Assembly: GCA_049115715.1 (NCBI GenBank)
Contig: JAGDZQ010000015.1
Location: 164,101 to 228,100 of the forward strand
Length of the DNA: 64,000 nt
Origin: JAMZMI01 sp049115715
Lineage (GTDB): Bacteria > Bacteroidota > Bacteroidia > Cytophagales > Cyclobacteriaceae
Direction: 5' to 3'
Shown here piece after piece: positions 25,932 through 34,564 of the stretch. The translations under genes and the position numbers were made by a program. Each line of letters starts with the position of its first letter. Position 1 is the stretch's first letter. Below the pieces are notes generated by a model. It searched no databases, was not told the origin of the DNA, and saw nothing but the letters and a program-made list of their open reading frames with translations.

Positions 25932-26221
25932 TTGTTAGGATTGTGAGGATGACATTTCAGGAAGATAAAATTGATGAGTTCCTTGGGGTTTTTGAGGAAG
26001 TTCAAGACAGAATAAGGAATTTCGAGGGGTGTAGCCATCTGGAGTTGTGCAGGGATTCGAAGGAAGCAAATATCCTTTGTACGCTGAGTCATTGGGAAAG
26101 CGAAACTCATCTGGATTCATATAGAGAATCAGCGCTTTTTTTGAGCACGTGGGCGAAAACGAAAGTTTTCTTTGCAGCTAGCCCAATTGCCTTTAGTTTA
26201 AGTAAAGTTGAAGATTTTTAG
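25928..26221 (+). CDS. Antibiotic biosynthesis monooxygenase (ABM)-domain protein
   Basis: The 97-residue protein is one ferredoxin-like ABM domain: MIVRIVRMTFQ, FEEVQDRIRNFEGCSHLEL, LSHWESETHLDSYRES. Family members include quinol monooxygenases and small haem-handling proteins; most are uncharacterised. It is coupled to the SAM hydrolase by ATGA at 25928. The functional link between the two is not clear from the sequence. A terminator follows about 130 bp downstream. Confidence 0.85.
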   Translation: MIVRIVRMTFQEDKIDEFLGVFEEVQDRIRNFEGCSHLELCRDSKEANILCTLSHWESETHLDSYRESALFLSTWAKTKVFFAASPIAFSLSKVEDF

Positions 26222-26552
26222 CTCGACCGATATTTGCCTTGTGTTTGACGATAAAATCAGGCAGTTCACCGAGAAAACTTTAAATACTATGAATTCTTGA
26301 TACATCTTTGAAGAGAAGATAGACGAGAGATTTATTTTCATAGCAGATTTTATCCCGCTCCTAGAGCGGGATTTTTTTTGCCAATGCTCCTGACATAATT
26401 TCTGTCAAATAATCATCGGTGCATACTTAAGCATAGGAAGAAATAATAATTCTTGCTCCAAGAAGATCTTAAGGAATAATCATATTGCTCTTGCAGAATC
26501 ACACTTGAAGATGTCGTAAAAGAAGAAGCTCATTTTGATGATGAATCTTCAC
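26222..26552. other. 331-bp intergenic region, no protein gene
   Basis: I see no coding frame. The left half (26222-26380) ends in a strong terminator and could be a long 3' UTR of the ABM gene or a separate small RNA of about 100 nt. The right half (26380-26552) is plain AT-rich sequence downstream of the convergent membrane-protein gene. Confidence 0.5.
26353..26379 (+). terminator. Rho-independent terminator
   Basis: An 8-bp perfect stem TCCCGCTC/GAGCGGGA with a 3-nt loop is followed by eight Ts. It lies 130 bp after the ABM-domain gene, an unusually long distance that leaves room for a small RNA or processed 3' UTR. Confidence 0.93.
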
Positions 26553-26867
26553 TTACTGGAAAAAAGGCGTGGTTGCGATATCAAATATTGTGTAGAGTAC
26601 CATCACGAGTACATTGATCCAAAAGAACCATTTGAAATCCCACTTCTTGGTTTTGACGAATTGAATAATGGAAGCGAAGGTTCCTCCCAGACAGAAAATC
26701 AAGAATCGCTTTAAGAATAAAAAAGAATTCCGAGAAAACCCCTCTGTATTATTAGAAGGGGAATCAATCAAATAGTAAAAAAAACCTGATAGTATAAGCG
26801 CAGCAATGAAAAAGGTGATCAGGTTTTCTAGTTCATCGAGCTTCTTTCTCCTTTGCACTAGTTTCAA
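26553..26867 (-). CDS. Small three-helix membrane protein, unknown function
   Basis: The 104-residue protein has three hydrophobic segments, at about 16-34 (LITFFIAALILSGFFYYLI), 48-66 and 80-98. A Lys/Arg-rich N-terminus suggests it faces the cytoplasm. I do not recognise a family. It is a single gene, convergent to the SAM hydrolase operon and divergent from the phosphorylase gene. Confidence 0.6.
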   Translation of the reverse strand: MKLVQRRKKLDELENLITFFIAALILSGFFYYLIDSPSNNTEGFSRNSFLFLKRFLIFCLGGTFASIIQFVKTKKWDFKWFFWINVLVMVLYTIFDIATTPFFQ

Positions 26868-27044
26868 TTTAATGTTTATGAAAACGAATTCAAAAAAGTT
26901 GAATATGTCTATTAGCTCTGATCATGGATACCTACTGTACCCCATTTCATGCGAGCAATTCTTAACACAGGAAAAGCAACCTTATTTTGATGTTTAGTTA
27001 AATTCGCACTTTTATCTAGAGATTAAAGATTCTAATCAAAATAT

Positions 27045-28685
27045 ATGTCAAGCAAATATCAAAACTGGTATCATCCATACAAGCCTGCTAAGGAGTACAG
27101 TCAGAAAGCAGCCTATTTCAGTATGGAGTTCGCTATCCATCAATCATTGAAAATCTATTCAGGAGGCCTAGGTTTTTTGGCTGGCTCCCATATGCGAAGT
27201 GCTTTTGAGTACAAACAAAACATGATCGGAGTAGGTATGCTTTGGAAGTACGGATACTATGATCAAGGAAGAAACGAGGATCAAACACTTCGCGCCAATT
27301 TTATTGAGAAGCAGTATAATTTTTTGGAAGATTCAGGAATAGAGGTTGAAGTTGCAATCTGGGACAATAGCTCAGTAAAGGTTAGAGCGATGGTACTGAA
27401 GTCAGAAATTTTCGGATCTGTGCCACTGTATTTACTAACCACAGATGTAGAAGGTAATGATCATCTGTCAAGGACCATCACAGATCATCTCTACGATGCA
27501 AACGAACTTACCAGAATCGCTCAAAGTATTGTACTTGGAATAGGAGGAGCCAAGGTAGTTGAGGCCCTGGGAGGGGCAGATATTTACCACCTCAATGAAG
27601 GGCATGCTTTGCCAGCTTTTTATTATTTAAAGGATAAAGGAGTTTCAAAGGATCAAATGGTTTTCACTACCCATACCCCAGAGAAGGCAGGCAATGAAGA
27701 GCACGACGGAAACTATCTCAACAAATGTGGCTTTTTTGGAAGGACTCTGTCAGAGGAGGCACTCAAAAAGGAGATGGTAGATGGAGGAATGATTAGCTAT
27801 ACCGTTTCAGCGTTGAGAATGGCTAAGCGATCAAATGCCGTGTCTAAGCTACACGCCATGGTATCAAAAGACATGTGGAAAGGATTTGATGGTATAAGTG
27901 AAATCATACCCATTACCAATGCGCAAAATCAGAAGTTTTGGATGGATAAGGTGATTGAGAAATCTTGGGAGAAGAAAGATGAGAAGGCCTACAAGAAGCG
28001 AAAAATTGAACTAAAAACTGCACTTTTTGATGAAGTGCTTGACCAAACAGGTAAGTTATTTGATCCTAAGGTATTGACCATAGTATGGGCAAGAAGGTTT
28101 GCAGGATATAAGAGAGCAGACCTTTTGCTTTATGATTTGAGTCGATTTGAAAAACTGATATCCAATAGCAAATACCCAGTTCAGGTTATCTGGGCCGGCA
28201 AGCCGTATCCGCGTGATTTCAATGCGATTGGTGTATTCAATCACCTTGTGCATTATACTAAGTTTAAAAAGAACTTAGCCATACTTACTGGGTACGAAAT
28301 GGAGCTCTCCAGGAAACTTAAAACAGGTTCTGATGTTTGGCTAAACAATCCAAGAATCACACGTGAAGCATCAGGAACGAGCGGCATGTCTGCAGCAATG
28401 AATGGTTCTGTCAATGTATCCACTAATGATGGATGGATTCCCGAGTTTGTAAAAGATGGGAAAAATTGCTTCGTGCTTCCTGAGATTGATCATACTATGT
28501 CAGCAGAAGATCAGGATAAAATTGATAGTGATAATCTATATGATATCTTGGAAAACAAAGTGTTGCCTACCTTCTATGATAAGCCAGAGAAGTGGCAGAA
28601 AATTGTTTTCGAGGGTGTTGATGGTGTAGTTCCTGAATTTACAAGCCGAAGAATGACGAAACAGTATTACGATGAGTTATACTGA
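27045..28685 (+). CDS. glgP: Short alpha-glucan phosphorylase family (GT35-like) protein lacking the PLP lysine
   Basis: The 546-residue protein matches the short alpha-glucan phosphorylase branch throughout: AAYFSMEFAIHQSL, IYSGGLGFLAGSH, YHLNEGHA, WARRFAGYKRADLL, VQVIWAGKPYP. Phosphorylases break alpha-1,4-glucan to glucose-1-phosphate with the phosphate of a PLP bound to a lysine in GTSGMK. Here the segment reads EASGTSGMSAAMNGS, with Ser (S449, codon 28389-28391) in that position. This suggests it cannot hold PLP in the normal way and may have another activity. It is a single gene with its own terminator and no other glycogen genes nearby. Confidence 0.82.
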   Translation: MSSKYQNWYHPYKPAKEYSQKAAYFSMEFAIHQSLKIYSGGLGFLAGSHMRSAFEYKQNMIGVGMLWKYGYYDQGRNEDQTLRANFIEKQYNFLEDSGIEVEVAIWDNSSVKVRAMVLKSEIFGSVPLYLLTTDVEGNDHLSRTITDHLYDANELTRIAQSIVLGIGGAKVVEALGGADIYHLNEGHALPAFYYLKDKGVSKDQMVFTTHTPEKAGNEEHDGNYLNKCGFFGRTLSEEALKKEMVDGGMISYTVSALRMAKRSNAVSKLHAMVSKDMWKGFDGISEIIPITNAQNQKFWMDKVIEKSWEKKDEKAYKKRKIELKTALFDEVLDQTGKLFDPKVLTIVWARRFAGYKRADLLLYDLSRFEKLISNSKYPVQVIWAGKPYPRDFNAIGVFNHLVHYTKFKKNLAILTGYEMELSRKLKTGSDVWLNNPRITREASGTSGMSAAMNGSVNVSTNDGWIPEFVKDGKNCFVLPEIDHTMSAEDQDKIDSDNLYDILENKVLPTFYDKPEKWQKIVFEGVDGVVPEFTSRRMTKQYYDELY

Positions 28686-28716
28686 TTAATACTTTCTTGA
28701 TCCCAAAATTTAAAAC

Positions 28717-28740
28717 CGCCTCCGAGAAGGAGGCGATTTT
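28717..28740. terminator. Terminator between convergent glgP-like gene and hybrid kinase
   Basis: A 7-bp GC-rich stem CGCCTCC/GGAGGCG (28717-28723 with 28729-28735) with T-run to the right and A-run to the left. It can serve both convergent genes. Confidence 0.8.
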
Positions 28741-28769
28741 ATCTCTAATTTGACGGAAAAAATAATGAG

Positions 28770-31700
28770 CTAGCTGTTAGTCAGGATACACATTTTGTCA
28801 TATAATACAGACGGGTCAAATGGCTTACTTATAGAATCATTAATCCCAACGGTCTTGGATTTTTCTTCAACTTCCCCGCTTACATCTGCCGATATTGCCA
28901 TAATGGGAATGTTTCTAATTTCCGGAAGTGGATTTTTTCTAATTTCCATTGTCGTTGTATATCCATCCATTTTTGGCATGTGAATGTCCATCAATATGAG
29001 GTCGAACTGTTGGTTTTCTATTTTTTCCAGAGCCTGAAGTCCATCTTCCGCCTCTTCGCAAGACACTCCCCATTTAAGGAGAGTTTGCTTAAGAACCATC
29101 CTGTTAACTTTATTGTCATCCACCATCAGGGCTTTAAGTCGCTTCAGCCGATTCTTTTTTAAGCTGGCAAGTCGCTTTCTCTTGGCTTTGAGGCTTTCTA
29201 ATGGTATTGGAAAATTAAGTGTGAAGTAAAAGGTAGAACCTTTGCCAAGCTCACTTTTTATTTGCAAATCGCCACCCATCATTTTCACCAAATTAGCAGA
29301 AATGGACAATCCCAAGCCTACACCTTCAAACCTCCTGTTTCTATCAGAATTAACTTGAGAAAACATTTCAAAAATTTCACCAATATTTTCTTTAGGGATT
29401 CCTATACCGGTATCAATTACGGTAAATCTAATAGACAGTGACTGTGATAATTGTTCGATGACTTCTATGCTGAGTTTTACTATACCGGTATTTGTAAATT
29501 TAATTGCATTATCAACCAAATTTGACAATACCTCTATCAAGGAAATCTTATCACCCAATAAGTATTGAGGTATATCGTCATTGTTTTCTAAGACAAATGC
29601 TAAGTTTTTTTCTTTAGCTCGGTCGATATATAATTGATAGCACTCTTTTATTTCGGAGTAATCAAATATTTCATTTACAACCTTCCTTTTCTTAGAATCG
29701 AGTTGATTAAAGCTTAAAATATTGTCTATCAGTGTCAGTAAATTACCGGACGAATGTGTTAGAATATTCAAATGCTCTTCTAAAGCCGGGTTAGTATTTT
29801 CTTCATTCAAAAAGTGAGAGGTCGCTATCACCGCATTCATCGGAGTTCTGATTTCATGACTCATTACCGAAAGGAAATCAGCCTTGACCTTTGCGGCTTT
29901 CTCTGCCTTGTTCTTCTCCTTCTCCAACTGGATCGTCCTTGATTTAACCAATCGCTCCAGTAATACTCGCTGTTTATGTCGATACCACACAAATAGAAGC
30001 ATGGAAATCACAAGCATCAGACCAATGAGGGTTCTAAACCACCATGTTTTAAAAAAAGGTGGATGCACATTGATTTTAAGCTCGGTTGGACTGTTCCAGA
30101 TGCCTTCTGAGTTTCTGGACTTTACCAGAAATTGGTACCTTCCAGGCGGTACGTTGGTGTATTTTGCTTTTCTATTTTTTGAATTGGTATAGTTCCAATC
30201 TTTATCAATGCCTTTTAACTTATAGGCATATTTGTTTTTGGTTGAGACCCCATCGTATATGTTGCTTATCACAAAATCCAAAGCAACGAATTTGAGCTCA
30301 AAATTTGTGTCCCTATAATTGAGATTGATTTCGTCAGACTGATCAAGTAGTTTATCAAGAATCACTTCCCCATTATATTTCTTTCCGACCTGAACAGATT
30401 CATTGAAAATGAGCAGGTCTGTTATTGTAGTTTTAAGAGTATTTGGAGTTCCCCTTTTTCGTTTCGGAGTAAAGTGAACAACCCCATTTACACTACCAAT
30501 GAATATCTCGCCGTTTGATTTTTTCCAAGAAGCCAACTCTCCAAATTCCTTTGCCCGCAGGCCATCTTCTACCCCATAGTTTATAATCTCACCTGTTTGG
30601 GGTGTAAGGCAGTCTAGTCCATTGTCAGTTCCGATCCAGAGACAGCCTAAATTGTCTTGAATAATACTTTTTATGATTTCTCCAGAAAGGCCATCAGCTT
30701 TTTTGTAAACCTTGAAACTTACTTCTCCATTTTCGTTAATCTGCATTTTATTGAGCCCACCTCCGAATGTTCCTATCCAAATAGTACCATCTCGATCTTC
30801 AAAAATTGGTAGAAGATAATTTTCACTTATACTACCATTGTCTTTGCTGTCATGAAGGAACCGCTTGAATTTGTAGTTTTCGTTTTCAAGATTTTCTTTT
30901 GTGAGTAGGTTTAAACCGTGAGCCGTGGATATCCATAAATTTCCCTTCCTATCTTCAAGTATATCTCTTATGATATTGTCCGAAATAGTGGTGGAGTCAT
31001 TGATGTCGTGCTGGAAAAAAAGGCGACCCTTCCCGTTTTCTTTAATTCTAGCTAACCCCATGTTGTAGGTTGCCACCCATATGTTTTTTTTGCTATCTAC
31101 TTCTAGTGCAAGGATGGATTGATAGTTAAGTGAACTTATCAACTCTGATTTATATTGAAGTGCACCACTCTTATTGCCCAATTTTAGTTTATGAAGACCT
31201 CCGCTTTCTAAACCAATTAGCAATACTTTTTCACCCTCCATTATGGTTTCCTCCAGAGCTACTACATTCTGGTTATCCAATCTCAAATTTGGTTCAATGG
31301 ACCTTATTCTTGAGAAATTATTAAAGTTACCCGATTCAAAGTCATTCTTGCTTAGTCCATTAAGTCCACCGCCTCTTGTCCCGACCCAAAAATCCCCATT
31401 GCTGTCTTGCCGAATAGCTCGAACATGATTGTTATTCAGACTACTATTCATGTAATTTTTATAAAAGCTCTTGAAGGCTTTTTCCTGACCACTTATGAGG
31501 TTAATACCCATGCGTGTACCGATCCAGATATTATTGTCTCGGTCAACATAACTCGATGTAATCTGGTTGCTGCTTATACTATACGGATCCAAATAATTAT
31601 TTGTATACCTAGTGGTTGGAGCTGCGAAAGGATCTTTTTTGAAATCCTTACTAAAGAAAAGCCCTCTTGTATATGTTCCCATCCATAGATTCCCCCTATT

Positions 31701-32540
31701 GTCAATATTAAATGTGGATTTTAGACCATTTGCAATCTTTGTAAATGTGTTTTTCTCTTTATCATATATATATTGCCGTGTATTGCTTGAGACTAAGAAT
31801 TCATTGTCAGAAAGCACCAGTATTTCCTCCAAATAGCAATCAGTTTCATGGACTCCCTCAATCGAAAGAGGATATTCGATTACCTCAAGTTTGCCATTAG
31901 ATACGGAAGTGACCTTAGATAAGCCAGTCGAAATAGAACCAAACCATACGTCCCCATTTTTATCTTCTATGATAGATTGCACTCGGTTGAAAGGATGTTT
32001 CAAGTATTTTCTTGAAAATCTTAATTTCCCATTGCTGGACTCATCAATTTTGCTCCAGCACAGTCCATTTTCGGTACTTACCCAAAGGATGTTGTTGCTA
32101 TCTACAAATAGGGCGTAAATGAAATTTCCAGATAGACTAGAACCATCATTTTCGTCATATTTAAATGAACTGAACTTACCCGTTTTCATATCCAATCTGT
32201 CAATTCCCCGACCTGTTATTCCAAACCAAAGATTGTGATCATTGTCTTCGGCAATATGACTGATTTGGTTTCCAGAAATTGATGTGCTATCTCCCTCTAT
32301 AGGTCTATATTGAACAAACTTGTATCCATCAAATCTGTTTAATCCACCATTGGTGCCTAACCACATAAAACCATTTTGATCTTGATGAATCGAGGTGACA
32401 TCATTTTGAGAAAGGCCATGCAAATCAGAAAAGCTGATGAATTGTACTAATCCCTGACTGACGGATGCAAAGCCAACGAAAATTAAAAGTGCGTAAGAGA
32501 CAAACCTAAATTTCAACATTCCATTGATCTTATTCCACAA
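28770..32540 (-). CDS. Hybrid sensor histidine kinase with beta-propeller sensor and receiver domain
   Basis: The 1256-residue protein has a signal anchor (about 8-30), a large periplasmic region of reg_prop repeats (recurring W-x-GT and W-IGT units) forming two beta-propellers, a Y_Y_Y domain (about 750-820), and one membrane helix (about 838-856). The kinase follows: HisKA with H895 in MSHEIRTP, HATPase with DNAIKF, DTGIGIP and GLGLS, then one receiver domain with D1185 in LMDIHMPKMDG. It resembles Bacteroidota hybrid two-component systems that sense glycans but stops after the receiver, without the usual AraC-type DNA-binding domain. The output must therefore pass to another protein. It stands alone. 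Confidence 0.93.
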   Translation of the reverse strand: MWNKINGMLKFRFVSYALLIFVGFASVSQGLVQFISFSDLHGLSQNDVTSIHQDQNGFMWLGTNGGLNRFDGYKFVQYRPIEGDSTSISGNQISHIAEDNDHNLWFGITGRGIDRLDMKTGKFSSFKYDENDGSSLSGNFIYALFVDSNNILWVSTENGLCWSKIDESSNGKLRFSRKYLKHPFNRVQSIIEDKNGDVWFGSISTGLSKVTSVSNGKLEVIEYPLSIEGVHETDCYLEEILVLSDNEFLVSSNTRQYIYDKEKNTFTKIANGLKSTFNIDNRGNLWMGTYTRGLFFSKDFKKDPFAAPTTRYTNNYLDPYSISSNQITSSYVDRDNNIWIGTRMGINLISGQEKAFKSFYKNYMNSSLNNNHVRAIRQDSNGDFWVGTRGGGLNGLSKNDFESGNFNNFSRIRSIEPNLRLDNQNVVALEETIMEGEKVLLIGLESGGLHKLKLGNKSGALQYKSELISSLNYQSILALEVDSKKNIWVATYNMGLARIKENGKGRLFFQHDINDSTTISDNIIRDILEDRKGNLWISTAHGLNLLTKENLENENYKFKRFLHDSKDNGSISENYLLPIFEDRDGTIWIGTFGGGLNKMQINENGEVSFKVYKKADGLSGEIIKSIIQDNLGCLWIGTDNGLDCLTPQTGEIINYGVEDGLRAKEFGELASWKKSNGEIFIGSVNGVVHFTPKRKRGTPNTLKTTITDLLIFNESVQVGKKYNGEVILDKLLDQSDEINLNYRDTNFELKFVALDFVISNIYDGVSTKNKYAYKLKGIDKDWNYTNSKNRKAKYTNVPPGRYQFLVKSRNSEGIWNSPTELKINVHPPFFKTWWFRTLIGLMLVISMLLFVWYRHKQRVLLERLVKSRTIQLEKEKNKAEKAAKVKADFLSVMSHEIRTPMNAVIATSHFLNEENTNPALEEHLNILTHSSGNLLTLIDNILSFNQLDSKKRKVVNEIFDYSEIKECYQLYIDRAKEKNLAFVLENNDDIPQYLLGDKISLIEVLSNLVDNAIKFTNTGIVKLSIEVIEQLSQSLSIRFTVIDTGIGIPKENIGEIFEMFSQVNSDRNRRFEGVGLGLSISANLVKMMGGDLQIKSELGKGSTFYFTLNFPIPLESLKAKRKRLASLKKNRLKRLKALMVDDNKVNRMVLKQTLLKWGVSCEEAEDGLQALEKIENQQFDLILMDIHMPKMDGYTTTMEIRKNPLPEIRNIPIMAISADVSGEVEEKSKTVGINDSISKPFDPSVLYDKMCILTNS

Positions 32541-32832
32541 CTGAATGTGAAGAGTGGAAAGTCATAATGTAGTCAAACCTGTCTTTCAAGTGAATATATA
32601 TTTCGATGAACACTCACTTTTTCACTAGGGATTATTGGTTTTGCATTCATTTTCCGAAGAATACGAAGCGTTTTTAGATAGTTCTTTTATTTTTTTCATA
32701 TACCTGTTTATTATGCATGCAAGAGGTGTTTTTCTTGTCTTGAGAAAAAAAATAAAAAAAAGAAGAGTAGTCTGTAGGGGTTTTTGGACAGAATGGGTAC
32801 TTACTTTTATAGTAGGAGTTTGTGTTGAATTC

Positions 32833-32865
32833 GAACAGCTTAAATTTATTTTAAGCTGTTCTTTT
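32833..32865 (+). terminator. Terminator hairpin with no obvious upstream gene
   Basis: A 12-bp stem (32833-32844 with 32850-32861, 5-nt loop) is followed by TTTT. No convincing plus-strand gene ends here, so it may close a small RNA or a decayed gene. Confidence 0.6.
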
Positions 32866-33008
32866 CATTTATTCACTTCTTTGTCTGGTTTAATGGATCA
32901 AGCGGAATATCTGTGGAGGGACTTAAAATAATTTAATTACGAGGTTTTGTTGAAGGGTTGAGTTCTTGATATCAAGCCTACTTTATCTGGTAGCACTTAA
33001 GCATTTCA

Positions 33009-33090
33009 CCCCTCGATCTACACGCTGAAGGTCATTCACTGGCCGTGCGCCCCGAGGGAATCTATCTTCTCATAGACGCCATACTGGCGT
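33009..33090. other. GC-rich multi-hairpin patch (candidate ncRNA or mobile-element remnant)
   Basis: In AT-rich surroundings this 80-base patch contains CCCTCG (33010-33015) pairing with CGAGGG (33053-33058), TCTAT/ATAGA (33061-33065 with 33072-33076) and ACGCCA-TAC-TGGCGT (33076-33090). Short frames within it are interrupted. I cannot assign it to a known RNA family. Confidence 0.4.
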
Positions 33091-33429
33091 GACTAGGATA
33101 ATGAAAACAAAGCTGATTAATTATTTTGCTTCTTAAAACCTATGTATAGTGCAATCCCTCCCCAACAATATTGCTTGATCCGGTTTAATTGGTAGGTAAA
33201 TTAATCCACTGTTTACAATTATTGAACGCATATGGATTGGAACTACCGTAGAAACTCATCGTCTTCTAAAAAATATAGAGCTCAATCCGATTAGCCCAAA
33301 TCAAAAAAAACACTTTCAATTTTAAGATCATTAGTTTCAATCAATTTTCGATTGAGATGTCTGCAGAACATCAATAGAATAAATTGTCAAAAGCATATCT
33401 TGACTAGATTTGGGTTTAACCAATTCCAA

Positions 33430-34554
33430 ATGACACGTTTTACTCCAAATGTCTATCTCATTGTTCTTTTAATAGCAGGTTTTTCTTGCGGGAGCAAACA
33501 AAACTTACCTCTAGATTCTCCGGACAATGAAAAAAGCTTAATTATAGATTACGCTAACAATGAAATTGAATACTCAGGAAGAATCGATACGGTAAGTACA
33601 AACGCTGCTCAGCTTAGCTGGTCAGGATCCTCTGTCAAAATCAATTTTGAGGGCTCTTCAATTGACGCTTTGCTGAAAGACGAAACAGGAGACAATTACT
33701 ACAATGTCATTGTCGACGAAGACAGTATGTTTATCCTCCAACCAGAGACCTCAAAGCAGTACTATACTTTAGCGAAATCACTTAAGAAGGGAGCTCATTC
33801 AGTGGAAATTTTCAAGAGAACGGAATGGACCAGAGGAAAAACATTATTTTATGGATTTCGAATAGAAGGAGACACGCAATCCTTGCTGGAACCCAATCGA
33901 AAAACAAGAAAAATGGAGTTTTATGGAAATTCCATTACAGCAGGATACGCTGTAGAAGATTTCTCAGGCGGAGATTCTCCAGAAGGTACATATACGAATA
34001 ACTACTTAAGCTACTCATCCATAGTAGCTCGAAACTACAACGCTACTCAGCATGTCATTTGCAGGAGTGGTATAGGCATTATGTTAAGCTGGTTCCCGCA
34101 AATCATGCCTGATATTTACGATAGACTCATCCCATCAGATCCTGCTAGTAAGTGGGATTTTGATCAATATAAGCCCGATATTGTGGTAGTGAATTTATTT
34201 CAAAACGACTCGTGGCTGGTAAAGAATTTTGATCACCAGGAGTTTAAGAAAAAATTTAAGGATGAAGCTCCAGACGAGCAGTTCATAGTAGACTCTTATC
34301 AAAGGTTTGTTTCCTCGTTGAGACGAAAGTATCCAGATGCAAATATCATATGCATGCTTGGCAATATGGATGCAACAAGAGAGGGTTCTGCTTGGCCAGA
34401 ATATGTGAAACAGGCTGTGAGGAATCTGGAAGATGAAAAAATCTATACCCATTTTGTTAAATACAAAGAAAGCTCAGGCCATCCTTCTATCAAAGAACAA
34501 CAAGATATGGCAAATAGTCTGATCGCCTTCATAGACGAAAACATAGTCTGGTAG
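33430..34554 (+). CDS. SGNH/GDSL esterase lipoprotein, CE2-like
   Basis: The 374-residue protein starts at the ATG at 33430, directly before a signal segment ending GFSCGSK, where Cys may be lipidated. An earlier in-frame ATG at 33352 would bury this signal. The N-terminal jelly-roll part (to about residue 150) precedes an SGNH hydrolase domain with block I FYGNSITAGYA (nucleophile Ser) and a C-terminal block V with the His in HPSIKEQQ. This two-domain form matches carbohydrate esterase family 2 deacetylases. It is likely anchored in the outer membrane or periplasm. The MFS gene starts 10 bp after its stop. Confidence 0.8.
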   Translation: MTRFTPNVYLIVLLIAGFSCGSKQNLPLDSPDNEKSLIIDYANNEIEYSGRIDTVSTNAAQLSWSGSSVKINFEGSSIDALLKDETGDNYYNVIVDEDSMFILQPETSKQYYTLAKSLKKGAHSVEIFKRTEWTRGKTLFYGFRIEGDTQSLLEPNRKTRKMEFYGNSITAGYAVEDFSGGDSPEGTYTNNYLSYSSIVARNYNATQHVICRSGIGIMLSWFPQIMPDIYDRLIPSDPASKWDFDQYKPDIVVVNLFQNDSWLVKNFDHQEFKKKFKDEAPDEQFIVDSYQRFVSSLRRKYPDANIICMLGNMDATREGSAWPEYVKQAVRNLEDEKIYTHFVKYKESSGHPSIKEQQDMANSLIAFIDENIVW

Positions 34555-34564
34555 GAGCCACTCC

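Larger units (their letters stand above)
32541..33429. other. 889-bp region with no convincing protein gene
   Basis: This is the longest gene-free stretch in the window. It contains a terminator hairpin (32833-32865), a GC-rich multi-hairpin patch (33009-33090), and AT-rich sequence before the SGNH gene. The longest open frame (98 codons from 32635) is rich in Phe and Ile, runs through the hairpin and has no family resemblance. The region could be a decayed mobile element or a locus for non-coding RNA. Confidence 0.5.

Noticed and set aside
32635..32931. 98-codon open frame on the plus strand in the gene desert
   Set aside because: It is very rich in Phe, Ile and Leu, runs through a terminator hairpin, and resembles no family; AT-rich DNA easily gives such frames.
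33009..33090. tRNA or rRNA fragment
   Set aside because: The stems do not form a cloverleaf and there is no T-loop GTTCGA-type motif; no rRNA-like sequence is seen.
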